Below are positions 1-8,361 of a DNA stretch of 64,000 nucleotides, one piece after another; within the stretch, counting starts at the first letter, position 1; the number at the start of each line of letters is the position of its first letter. The DNA is taken from contig NZ_JBBPCL010000001.1 of NCBI RefSeq assembly GCF_038039215.1, positions 5,208,001 through 5,272,000 of the forward strand, given 5' to 3'. This stretch comes from Pseudonocardia sp. T1-2H (GTDB lineage Bacteria; Actinomycetota; Actinomycetes; Mycobacteriales; Pseudonocardiaceae). The translations under genes were made by a program, and so were the position numbers. Below the pieces are notes generated by a model. The model made no database searches. It saw only the letters and a program-made list of their open reading frames with translations, and was not told the DNA's origin.

Positions 1-131
1 GCCGCAGCCTTGGCCCGGCGCGTCCTGCGGCCGGTGCTGTCGACGAAGACGGGCCTGTGTACCACCGGGATCTCGACCGTCGGCGCGTCAGCCTCCGGCG
101 CGTCGTACTGCCACGCGCTCTCGGACTCCAT
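1..131 (-). CDS. N-terminal fragment of a membrane protein, cut by the window edge
   Basis: Only the first 43 codons are inside the window. The ATG at 131 is preceded by a GAAGGTGG-like ribosome site. The residues are acidic and polar, then read PVFVDSTGRRTRRAK just before the edge. The membrane protein at 2519-3397 carries almost the same string (PVFVDETGRRTRRTK) directly before its single membrane helix, so I infer that this is a paralogue with a helix just outside the window. Function is unknown. It lies downstream of the deacetylase/glycosyltransferase on the same strand and may belong to the same locus. Confidence 0.6.
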   Translation of the reverse strand, partial: MESESAWQYDAPEADAPTVEIPVVHRPVFVDSTGRRTRRAKAA

Positions 132-276
132 CGTTGTCGCCACCTTCACCAGTTCGGGGATGTCTGCGCCCTCGGCCGTACAGACCAACGGACGTTCATC
201 CTGTAGCTCGATCGGGTGAAGAAAAGCGTTATCGCGGAGAATCTGATGTATATGGCGGGTCGATGAACGGCGGGTT

Positions 277-2522
277 TCAGTTGTGGGGCGGAACCCGGGG
301 CGGCACGGTCGCACGGACGGGGTGCGGCCCGGCCTGCCGGCGCGCACCGGGCGCCACCGCCTGGAACGAGCCCGTGTACACCTCCACCGACGGCGGCAGC
401 GGCTTCGGGCCGGACGCCACCGGCACCCCGCCGAAGTCCCCGGTCCGCCGCAGCTTCTGCCACTTCAGCCGGATTCCGGTGACCGCCGTGACCACCGAGC
501 GGATCAGCACCGCGTACATGAGCTGGCGGTAGACGATCTGCTGCAACGGCAGCAGCCACAGCACCCCGAGCTTCTCCTTCTCCAGCCGGAACGCGTAGAC
601 GGCCGAGAGCAGCTGGATCAGCTGCACGCCGCCCCACGCCGCCAGGGTGACCCACGGGTCCAGGAAGAACAGCCCGTAGACGAGGAAGACGTCCACCAGG
701 GGCGCGAGCAGCGGCAGCAGGACCTGGAAGAGCGCGAGGTTCAGCAGCCCGACCCGGCCGAAGTGCCCCGAGGGCCCCTTGGCCGTCACCGCCGAGCGGT
801 GCTTCCACATCGACTGGATGGTCCCGTAGCTCCACCGGTAGCGCTGGCGCCAGAGCTGGGTGAAGGTGGCGGGCGCCTCGGTCCAGGCGCGTGAGCTGTC
901 GACGTAGGTGATCCGCCAGCCCGCGCGGCTCAGCGCCATCGTCAGGTCGGTGTCCTCGGCGAGCGTGTCCTCGCTGACGCCGCCGACCTCGCGCAGCGCG
1001 GACCTGCGGAACGCCCCGATCGCGCCGGGCACGGTGGCCATGCAGCGCCACTCGTCGTAGACGCGGCGGTCGAGGTTGAAGCCCATCACGTACTCGATGT
1101 GCTGCCACTTGGCGACGAGGGTGTTCCGGTTCGCCACCTTCGCGTTGCCCGCGACCGCGCCGACCTCGGGATCCACCATGTCCTGCACCAGCAGCCGGAC
1201 GGTCGAGGTCTCGAAGACCGTGTCCCCGTCGACCATCACGATGACCTCGTTGCGGGCCGCCGCGATGCCGGTGTTGAGGGCGGCGGGCTTGCCGGAGTTG
1301 GGCTGGCGGATCAGCCGGACGTTCGGCATCGCCATCCGTTCGACGATCTCCGACGTGCCGTCGGTCGAGCCGTCGTCGACCACGATGATCTCGACGGGGT
1401 GGTCCCCCGCCGCGATCGAGCGCACCGTCTGCTCGATGCACTCCTTCTCGTTGTACGCGGGGACGATCACCGAGACCGGACGCGTGTACACGGGCCTGTT
1501 CGGGTCCCTCGTCATGCGGTCGGTCCGCCGCTTCTGCCGGCCGGCGACCACCAGCATGACCAGCAGCCGCAGCACCACGAGGCCGCCGACGATCAGCAGA
1601 CACCACTCGAGGACCCGGACCGCGTTGGTGGAGAACGCGGTCGCGGCCAGCAGGACGGTGCCGGCGACGACGTCGAAGGTGCTGGCCTCGTGGTTGGCCG
1701 GGGCAGGCCGACGGCCCGGCTCGTCGTCGAGAACGTCCAGCCCTGGGCCTTGAGCTGCGGGATCAGCCGGTCCAGCGCGGCGACGGTCTGCGAGCGTTCG
1801 CCGCCCGCGTCGTGCAGCAGGAGCGAGCCGCCCGCGTCGTTCTCGGGCGTGGACGAGGCGACGATCCGGTCGACGCCCTTGCGCTCCCAGTCCCGGCTGT
1901 CGAAGTCCGTCAGGGCGGTGATGTACCCGTCCTTGCCGAGGCTCTGGACGATGTCGTAGTCCTCGTCGTCGAGGGCGTCGACGCGCGAGGAGTACGGCGG
2001 GCGGACCAGGTAGGTGATCTCCCCCGTCGCGCCGGCCACGGCGAACTGGGTGAGCGTGAGCTCGCGCTCGACCCGGTTCGGGGCGATGTGCGTCAGGTCG
2101 GGGTGGGTGAAGGTGTGCAGCCCGATCTCGGAGCCCTGGGCCCGGATGTCCCGGACCAGCTGCGGGTGCTTCGCGGCCTGCGAGCCGAGGACGAAGAACG
2201 TGCCGGGCACCTGGTGCTTCTTCAGCACCGCCAGGACCTGCGGGGTCCAGAGCGGGTCCGGGCCGTCGTCGAAGGAGAGCGCGATGGTCTTCGCGGGGTA
2301 GCGGATCGTGCGGACGGGGTCGTGGGTCGCGTCCACGACCGAACCACCCTCGGAGACGACCGCGGGGATCGCCCCGTCGGGCCCGCGGTCGCCGGCGCCC
2401 TCGGCGTCGTTGCCGAACTCGGCGTTGACGATGCCGTTGACCAGCAGGATCGCGCCGAAGGTGAGGAACGCGATGAGGACGAGGAACCAGCTGGGGCGGG
2501 GGACGTGCCGGGAGCGGCTCAC
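277..2522 (-). CDS. Fused NodB-type polysaccharide deacetylase / GT2 glycosyltransferase, split by a frameshift
   Basis: The GTG start at 2522 overlaps the stop of the upstream gene (GTGA). After a membrane helix (about residues 12-33) comes a CE4 deacetylase domain: FDDGPD at 84-89, HTFTH at 136-140, RPPYS at 174-178 and LLLHD at 234-238. Near position 1700 the reading frame shifts by one missing base. The second half continues with a helix and a processive GT2 domain: VDDGS near 382, VDGD near 431, AEDTD near 522 and QRYRW near 560, followed by several C-terminal helices. Restoring one base gives about 748 residues, the size of known actinobacterial deacetylase/GT2 fusions. Such enzymes polymerise an N-acetylhexosamine at the membrane and deacetylate the product outside. 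The substrate here is not known. Without correction the cell would make a deacetylase and an unstarted GT fragment. Confidence 0.85.
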
Positions 2523-3397
2523 GAGGTCACAGGGACGCCGGGTCCCGGGTTGTCGGTGGGCGGAGTCACGGTGGGATCGGTGGTCGGCCCGGCCGTGGTC
2601 GTTTCGGGCTGCGTGGTCGGGTCCGGGGTCGCCTCGCGCGTCGGTGTCCTCGTCGTCGGTGGATCCGCCGCCGGCGACGTCGTCACGGGAGCAGGGACCA
2701 CCGGCGCGGGCGCGACGGGGGTCGTGGTGACCACGACGCGGGCCCGGGTGGTGGGCGCGGGCGCACGGACGGCGACACCCGCGGGCGCCGCGGCCGGCGC
2801 GGCGACCTCGGCCGGCTCCTCGACCTGGGTCTCCGCGGACGCCGTGCTGTCCCCGCCCAGCAACGGGATCTGCAGCATCGGCGTGTGCTGTCCCGCCGCG
2901 AGGCTGACCCCGACCAGCGCCAGCATCGCCACGCAGGCCGACGCGACCGTGTAGGCGATGACCTTGGTCCGCCGGGTGCGGCGGCCGGTCTCGTCGACGA
3001 ACACCGGCTCGGCGACCTTGATCGTCGAGGTCTCCTCGACCGCCGACCCGGCGTCCTCCCCCGGCAGCAGCCGGTCCACGAGCGCGGTCGCGTCGACCGG
3101 CCGAACCGCCGGGACCAGGGAGGTCGGCTCCTCGAGGATCGGGTCGGACCGCAGCGCCGACGCCAGCTCTGCCGCGCGTGCGGCGGCCCGCTCGGCCGGG
3201 GTCGTCGGGGCGGGGATCGCCGTCGTCGGGGACTCGACGGAGCCGGTCGCCGGGACCGCGGTCGTCGCGGACTCGATGCCGGCCACCGTGCGCCAGGCCG
3301 CGGTCTCGTCCCCGGCGGGGCGGGTGGACGGGATCGCGGTGGTCCGGTCGGCGATCGGACGCAGGGCTCGGCGGGCCGTGGTGGGCTGGTCGATCAT
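2519..3397 (-). CDS. Single-pass membrane protein with Pro/Thr-rich outer tail
   Basis: 292 residues. The first 145 are hydrophilic and disordered, with three copies of a TTA(I/V)P motif. A basic stop sequence (GRRTRRTK) precedes one helix at about 146-168. The remaining 120 residues are rich in Pro, Thr and Ala and probably lie outside the cell as a wall-spanning stalk. No enzymatic domain is visible. The ATG overlaps the stop of the GH18-like gene upstream (ATGA), and its own stop overlaps the start of the deacetylase/glycosyltransferase, so the three are translationally coupled. A role in anchoring or scaffolding the polysaccharide machinery is inference from position only. Confidence 0.75.
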   Translation of the reverse strand: MIDQPTTARRALRPIADRTTAIPSTRPAGDETAAWRTVAGIESATTAVPATGSVESPTTAIPAPTTPAERAAARAAELASALRSDPILEEPTSLVPAVRPVDATALVDRLLPGEDAGSAVEETSTIKVAEPVFVDETGRRTRRTKVIAYTVASACVAMLALVGVSLAAGQHTPMLQIPLLGGDSTASAETQVEEPAEVAAPAAAPAGVAVRAPAPTTRARVVVTTTPVAPAPVVPAPVTTSPAADPPTTRTPTREATPDPTTQPETTTAGPTTDPTVTPPTDNPGPGVPVTS

Positions 3398-4413
3398 CGT
3401 GCGCTGTCCTCCGGGGGAGCAGTGTCCGCGAGGTTGTCGCGAACGATCTCGGTGAAGGCGAAGCGGGATTGTGCGATCCCGCTGCAGTCGTAGGCCGCGG
3501 CGGTGGCGTCGGGGCAGCCTCCGTTGTCGCGGCCCACCGACCAGAACCCGACCGACCCGAGTCCGCGCGCCCGGGCGTCCCGGGTGACGGCGGCGGCGGC
3601 GTCGAGGGTGGTGACCGCGCCGAGGTCGGTGCGGCCGAGCATGAAGGTGACACCGGTACGGGCGGCGGTCTGCGCCGCGGGCTCGTCCGGGCGGAGCTGC
3701 CGGAGCTGGCCGAGGACGGCACCGGTCGCGTCCGTCATCGCGGTGGCCCAGGCGCCGTCGGCGTGGAAGTTCATGATCATCGCGTTCACGTCCGCGGTGA
3801 CGCCGGCCTCGTCGGCGGCGCGGACCAGCGCCAACGCGGCCGGGGTGAGGCCCGCGCTCTCGACGGGCAGGGTCAGCGAGACGCCGGTCCCCCGCTCGTC
3901 CTGCAGCTGCTTCAGCGCCGAGATCACGGTGGCGGCCGGGATGTCCGCCTCGATGTCGACGTCCAGGCGGTTGCTCCCGACCGCGTCCAGCGCGGCGCGG
4001 TAGGCGCCGGCCAGCGCGTCGGCGTCGGCGCAGGCGTTCTCCAGGTACGGGCCGCTCGCGCCGCCGGTCGCGACCGTGATCCGGCCGCCGCGGGCGGTCA
4101 GGCCCTTGGCGGCGTCGACGAGGGCGGGGTCCGTGAGCCGGCGGGTGCCGCCCCAGGCGGGGGTGCAGGAGTCACCGCTCGCCAGGGCGAAGGCGAGCAC
4201 CGCGTCGTCGACGCCGGTGGTGCTCGCCATCTCGTCGAGGGCGGTGGAGGTGATCGACGCGTCGAGGTAGGGCTGGATGCGGGTTTCGACCGCCGCCGGT
4301 GCCGCTCCTGCCCCGGACGCGTCGCCGGCGGTGTCGCTGCCGCACGCGGCCACGCCGAGCAACGCCACGACCGCTGCCGCGGCGCAGACCTTGCCGGACC
4401 ACCACACGTGCAC
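3394..4413 (-). CDS. GH18-like (chitinase-type) lipoprotein
   Basis: About 339 residues. An N-terminal signal ends in a lipobox (VAAC, Cys 24), so the protein should be a lipid-anchored exported one. The body resembles bacterial GH18 chitinases: a PYLDAS opening strand, LAFALASG, and the active-site strand NRLDVDIE at 148-155. This keeps the two inner Asp and the catalytic Glu of DxxDxDxE but has Asn for the first Asp. FWSVGRD near 290 fits the last barrel strands. Two GTG codons (4413 and 4407) are possible starts; GGAGG is better spaced for 4407. It is first in an overlapping three-gene unit, so a job in trimming or processing the polymer made by the synthase is plausible. Whether it is active, and on which glycan, is not shown. 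Confidence 0.75.
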   Translation of the reverse strand: MHVWWSGKVCAAAAVVALLGVAACGSDTAGDASGAGAAPAAVETRIQPYLDASITSTALDEMASTTGVDDAVLAFALASGDSCTPAWGGTRRLTDPALVDAAKGLTARGGRITVATGGASGPYLENACADADALAGAYRAALDAVGSNRLDVDIEADIPAATVISALKQLQDERGTGVSLTLPVESAGLTPAALALVRAADEAGVTADVNAMIMNFHADGAWATAMTDATGAVLGQLRQLRPDEPAAQTAARTGVTFMLGRTDLGAVTTLDAAAAVTRDARARGLGSVGFWSVGRDNGGCPDATAAAYDCSGIAQSRFAFTEIVRDNLADTAPPEDSAR

Positions 4414-4547
4414 GTTCCTCCACCATCTGGGCTAGGCCAGCAGGGCCGAACCGACGAATCGGTCAGCACATCTGTTGTTAGCCCATCGAGTGGGTGATCC
4501 AGGGCGTTACGGAGGAGTGAACGTCGCCACGATCCGGCAACCCTCTG

Positions 4548-5660
4548 TCATACGCGGATGCGGTCCAGCGCCCCCAGCACGTCGTGCACCAGATCGTCCG
4601 TGTCCTCGCAGCCCGCGGAGAGCCGGATCAGCCCGGGCGGAACCGCGTCCCCCCAGCGTTCCCGGCGGTCCGCGGTGGTCTGGAGGCCGCCGAAGCTCGT
4701 CGCGGAGATGACGAGACGGGACGCGGCCAGGAACTCCCCGACCTGCTCCTTGGACCGGAGCGTGAACCGCAGCACCCCGTTCCACCTGCGCATCTGCTTC
4801 GACGCGACGGCGTAGGACGGATCGTCCGGCAGCCCCGGCCACCGGACGTCGCTCACCGCGGGGTGCGTGGTCAGCGCCAGCGCGAGGGCGTGGGCGTTCG
4901 TCGCCTGCCGGGCCAGCCGCAGGTCCAGCGTGCCCAGGCCGCGGTGCGCGAGCCAGGCCTCCATCGGCCCGGGGACCGCGCCGCTGCGGGTCCGGGCGGC
5001 CTTGATCCGGTCCGCGAGGATCGGGTCCCGCGCGGTGACGTGCCCGAGGACGACGTCCCCGTGCCCGGCCAGCGCCTTCGTGTCCGACGCGACGACGAGA
5101 TCGGCGCCGAGCGCGAGCGGTCGCTGTCCGAGCGGGGTCGCGGTCGTGTTGTCCACGGCCACCAGCGCGCCGCCCGCGTGCGCGCGCTCGGCGACGGCGC
5201 GGATGTCGCACACCTCGAGCCCCGGGTTCGACGGGGTCTCCAGCAGGACGAGCGTCGCGCCGTCCACGATCTGGTCGTCCCAGGCCCCGGCCGTCGCCAC
5301 CTCCCGGATCTCGACGCCCAGCGGCACCAGCTCGTCCTGCGCCAGCACCCGGGCGACGTAGTAGCCGTCGCTGGGCAGGACGATCGCGGCGCCGGGCTGC
5401 GCGGCGAGCCGGAGCACCGCCGCGATCGCCGCCATCCCCGAGGAGAACGACGTGCAGACGCCGCCCTCGAGCTCGCCGACCGCGGACTCCAGCATCCGGA
5501 AGGTCGGGTTGTCCGGGCGGCTGTAGAAGTCGTGGGCGGGCGGGTCGTGCGGCAGCCCGAGATGGAACGTCGCGGACAGCACGGGGCCCGGGTGCACCGG
5601 CTCCCCCACCGCGCCGGTCTCCAGACCGCCGTGCACGCAGCGGGTGCCGTCACCGGTCAT
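4548..5660 (-). CDS. PLP-dependent Cys/Met metabolism enzyme, probable cystathionine gamma-lyase
   Basis: 370 residues, starting at the ATG at 5660 just after a GGAGG-type site. The fold-type I pattern of the Cys/Met metabolism family is clear: YSRPDNPT near the start, SSGMAAI for the cofactor phosphate, ETPSNPGLEV, DNTTATP, and SDTKALAGHGD holding the PLP lysine. The C-terminal part has SFGG and RLSAGCED. These enzymes act on cystathionine or related thioethers in the cytoplasm. At 370 residues it is slightly shorter than classic MetB or gamma-lyases. Because substrate choice cannot be read from the motifs, cystathionine gamma-synthase or a methionine-lyase-like activity remain possible. The next gene on the strand, gpsA, ends 65 bases upstream. 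Confidence 0.85.
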   Translation of the reverse strand: MTGDGTRCVHGGLETGAVGEPVHPGPVLSATFHLGLPHDPPAHDFYSRPDNPTFRMLESAVGELEGGVCTSFSSGMAAIAAVLRLAAQPGAAIVLPSDGYYVARVLAQDELVPLGVEIREVATAGAWDDQIVDGATLVLLETPSNPGLEVCDIRAVAERAHAGGALVAVDNTTATPLGQRPLALGADLVVASDTKALAGHGDVVLGHVTARDPILADRIKAARTRSGAVPGPMEAWLAHRGLGTLDLRLARQATNAHALALALTTHPAVSDVRWPGLPDDPSYAVASKQMRRWNGVLRFTLRSKEQVGEFLAASRLVISATSFGGLQTTADRRERWGDAVPPGLIRLSAGCEDTDDLVHDVLGALDRIRV

Positions 5661-5725
5661 GGGGTGCCTCCTCCGTCGGCTCGTGCGCGGAAGACGTCGC
5701 CCTGGCGACGACCTCCGCGCACAGG

Positions 5726-6733
5726 CTATTCGGGGCGGGGCGCGCGGCTGATCAGCTCCTTGCCCATCGAGGTCGCGGACCAGCCCTCGTGGCAGACCCG
5801 GCGCACCGCGTCCGCGATGGGCAGCTCGACCCCGTGCCGCTCGCCCAGCTCGCAGATCGACAGGCAGGATTTCACGCCCTCGGCGACCTGCCCGTGGTTG
5901 GCCTCCCCCGCCTGCTCCAGGCTCTCGCCGCGGCCGAGGTGCTCGCCGAACGTGCGGTTGCGCGAGAGCGGCGACGAACACGTCGCGACCAGGTCCCCGA
6001 GGCCCGCGAGCCCGGCGAAGGTCAGCGGGTCCGCGCCGAGCGCCTGGCCGAGCCGCGCCGTCTCCGCGAGCCCGCGGGTGATCAGCGACGCCCGGGTGTT
6101 GTCCCCGAGCCCCATGCCCGCCGCGATCCCCACGGCCAGCGCGATCACGTTCTTCCCGGCCCCGCCCAGCTCGCAGCCCACGACGTCGGTGTTCGTGTAG
6201 GAGCGGAAGTACCCCGACGACGTCGCGCTCTGCAGGGCGACGGCCCGCTCGTGGTCCGAGCAGGCGATCACGGTGGCGGTCGGCTCCTCGGCGGCGATCT
6301 CGCGGGCGAGGTTCGGCCCGGACACCACGGCGACCTGGTCCGGCGTCACCCCGGCGACCTCGACGACGACCTCGCTCATCCGTTTGAGCGTCCCGAGCTC
6401 GACCCCCTTCGCCAGGCTGACCAGCGTCCGGCCGCGCGGGAGCAGGTCCCGCCAGTCGTTCAGGTTGGCCCGCAGGGTCTGGGACGGGACGGCGAGCACG
6501 ACGGCGTCGACGCCGTCGAGCGCGGCGGCGGCGTTCGTCGTCGCGGTGATCCGCTCCGGCAGCACGACGCCGGGCAGGTAGTCCGGGTTGACGTGCCGGT
6601 CGCACACGGCGCGGGACACCTCGGGGCGGCGCGCCCACAGCACGACGTCCCGGCCGGCGTCCGCGAGGACCTTCGCGAACGTGGTCCCCCAGGACCCCGC
6701 CCCCAGGACGGCGACCCGCTGCAGCGCCCTCAC
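5726..6733 (-). CDS. gpsA: Glycerol-3-phosphate dehydrogenase [NAD(P)+]
   Basis: 335 residues from a GTG at 6733 that overlaps the TGA of plsC (GTGA). It reduces dihydroxyacetone phosphate to sn-glycerol 3-phosphate, the backbone precursor of phospholipids. The Rossmann motif [11 protein letters not shown] is at the N-terminus, followed by [17 protein letters not shown] and the GAGKN segment with the catalytic lysine. [12 protein letters not shown] matches the substrate-binding helix. Length is typical. The overlap with the acyltransferase gene upstream makes a natural pair: one makes glycerol 3-phosphate and the other probably acylates its derivatives. Confidence 0.95.
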   Translation of the reverse strand: MRALQRVAVLGAGSWGTTFAKVLADAGRDVVLWARRPEVSRAVCDRHVNPDYLPGVVLPERITATTNAAAALDGVDAVVLAVPSQTLRANLNDWRDLLPRGRTLVSLAKGVELGTLKRMSEVVVEVAGVTPDQVAVVSGPNLAREIAAEEPTATVIACSDHERAVALQSATSSGYFRSYTNTDVVGCELGGAGKNVIALAVGIAAGMGLGDNTRASLITRGLAETARLGQALGADPLTFAGLAGLGDLVATCSSPLSRNRTFGEHLGRGESLEQAGEANHGQVAEGVKSCLSICELGERHGVELPIADAVRRVCHEGWSATSMGKELISRAPRPE

Positions 6734-7434
6734 CGGTCCACCCGCTTGTAGAACTCGGTGGGCGCGGCCCCGCCCCGGACCTCGGCCAGCAGGTCCCGCA
6801 CCTCGCTCATCACGTGGTCGGTGACCTCGCGCAGGATCGTCGCGTCGAGCGGGCGCCCGCGGTAGGCGGACAGGTCGATCGGCGGGCCCGCCTTCACCGT
6901 CACCGTCGTCCGCGGCAACGGCCGGAACTTCCTGTTGTAGTGGTCGTAGATCTCGCGGGTCCCCCAGTGCACGACGGGGATCACCGGCACGTCCGACGAC
7001 AGGGCGAGCCGGGCGACGCCCGTGCGGGACTGCATCGGCCACCCCTCGGGGTCGCGGCTGATCGTGCCCTCCGGGTAGATGACGACGACCTTTCCCCTGC
7101 CGAGCGCCTCGATGCCGTCGCGGAGGCTCTGCTGCGCGTCCGCGGAGTCCCGGTAGACCGGGATCTGCCCGCTGGCGACCAGGATCCGCCCGAACACCGG
7201 GATCTTCCAGAGGCTGTGCTTCGCGAGGAACCGCGGCACCCGCTTCCCCCGGTAGACGTACAGCGCGGTGTGCGCCGGGTCGAGGTAGGAGATGTGGTTC
7301 GCGACGATCAGCGCTCCGCCGTCGGCCGGCACGTTCTCCAGACCCAGGTACCGGTTGCGGCTGGTCAGGAAGTTCAGCACGGTGAACACCACCGCCGACA
7401 CCCAGACCGAGAAGCCACCCTTCTCACGCGTCAC
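6730..7434 (-). CDS. plsC: 1-acyl-sn-glycerol-3-phosphate acyltransferase family protein
   Basis: 234 residues. I chose the GTG at 7434 because an AGGAGG site lies seven bases before it; a longer frame to 7461 lacks one. The PlsC signature motifs are present: NHISYLD (HX4D catalytic pair), a [10 protein letters not shown] strand, YPEGTISRD (substrate phosphate binding) and VPVIPVV. A hydrophobic N-terminal segment suggests membrane association. It most likely transfers an acyl chain to lysophosphatidate on the inner face of the membrane. It is translated into gpsA through a stop/start overlap and is divergent from cofC, with 122 bases between. Confidence 0.88.
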   Translation of the reverse strand: MTREKGGFSVWVSAVVFTVLNFLTSRNRYLGLENVPADGGALIVANHISYLDPAHTALYVYRGKRVPRFLAKHSLWKIPVFGRILVASGQIPVYRDSADAQQSLRDGIEALGRGKVVVIYPEGTISRDPEGWPMQSRTGVARLALSSDVPVIPVVHWGTREIYDHYNRKFRPLPRTTVTVKAGPPIDLSAYRGRPLDATILREVTDHVMSEVRDLLAEVRGGAAPTEFYKRVDR

Positions 7435-7556
7435 CCACGACCTCCTGCTCCGTCGGCGCACCGCGGACGATCACCGCGGGCGAGTCTCCCGTGACGGTAC
7501 GGGGCGGGTCCAGGAGTCTGCGCCCGCGCGCCGCGCCGGAGTGGAACGATGGGTGT

Positions 7557-8270
7557 GTGCCCCCGCGTTCCGGACCGGTCCCGTCGCGAACCGACGTCGT
7601 CGTGCCGGTCAAGCCGCTGCACGTCGCGAAGTCCCGGCTGCGCGGCGCGGCGGACCGCGGGATCGGGGACCCGCAGGCCCACGCCCGCCTCGCCCTCTCG
7701 CTCGCGCTGGACACCGTCGCGGCGGCCCGGGCGGCGAACCGGGTCGGCGAGATCGTGGTCGTGACGTCCGATCCGGAGGTCTCGGCGGGCGTCACCGCGC
7801 TCGGCGCGTCCGTGCTCGCCGACGAGCCCGCGGAGGGCCTGAACGCGGCATTGCGGCACGGCGCGGAGTGGCACCGCAGACGACGCCGGATCAAGAACCT
7901 CGCCGCGGCCGGAGTCGCTGCGCTGCAAGCGGATCTGGCCGCGCTGCACCCGGACGAGCTCGACGCCGCCCTCGCCGCGGCGCAGGCGCTGTTCGCCACC
8001 GGGAGCGCCACCCGGGCATTCTGCACGGACGCCCACGGGGACGGCACGACGCTGCTGGTCGCGGCCGTCGGCGTCGCGCTGGACCCCCGGTTCGGGCCGG
8101 GCTCGGCGGACGCGCACCGGGAGTCCGGGGCCGCGGCGCTGCCCGGGGCGTGGCCGGGCCTGCGCCTGGACGTCGACACCGAGGCGGACCTGCGGGAGGC
8201 CGAGACGGCCGGCATCGGCCCGCGCACCGGCCGCCTCCTCGCCCCGGATCGGGGCAGCCGTCCGGCGTGA
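7557..8270 (+). CDS. cofC: F420 pathway guanylyltransferase (CofC/FbiD)
   Basis: 237 residues from the GTG at 7557, which follows a weak GGAG and opens the conserved part (TDVVVPVKPL, then K-S-R-L). The family forms a GDP-linked three-carbon acid from GTP: 2-phospholactate in archaea, and phosphoenolpyruvate in the mycobacterial FbiD. The product is then joined to Fo to build cofactor F420. Visible signatures are LNAALRHGA, VAALQADLAAL, GTTLL, PRFGPGSADAH, and LDVDTEADL near the end. The ppk gene starts about 90 bases downstream on the same strand, as in mycobacteria. The presence of this gene means that the organism probably makes F420. Confidence 0.9.
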   Translation: MPPRSGPVPSRTDVVVPVKPLHVAKSRLRGAADRGIGDPQAHARLALSLALDTVAAARAANRVGEIVVVTSDPEVSAGVTALGASVLADEPAEGLNAALRHGAEWHRRRRRIKNLAAAGVAALQADLAALHPDELDAALAAAQALFATGSATRAFCTDAHGDGTTLLVAAVGVALDPRFGPGSADAHRESGAAALPGAWPGLRLDVDTEADLREAETAGIGPRTGRLLAPDRGSRPA

Positions 8271-8298
8271 TCTTCGCGTTATCGTTCCGTGATTCGAA

Positions 8299-8320
8299 GT
8301 TCACCCGGATGTCAGTCCCC
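8299..8320 (+). promoter_or_regulatory. Possible PHO box (two 11-base direct repeats) before ppk
   Basis: GTTCACCCGGA at 8299-8309 fits the actinomycete PhoP repeat (G[GT]TCAYYYR[GC]G) except at the last base. It is followed at once by a weaker second unit, TGTCAGTCCCC. It lies 42 bases before the ppk start codon. ppk is a known PhoP target in Streptomyces, so control by phosphate is a reasonable guess, though one strong unit is thin evidence. Confidence 0.35.
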
Positions 8321-8361
8321 CGGAGCCGGTGCACCCCCCTCGGGTGCGGAAGAATCGCCGC

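Noticed and set aside
1695..1705. Programmed frameshift in the deacetylase/glycosyltransferase fusion
   Set aside because: No slippery heptamer or downstream structure is evident, and the same kind of single-base break recurs in about ten other genes.
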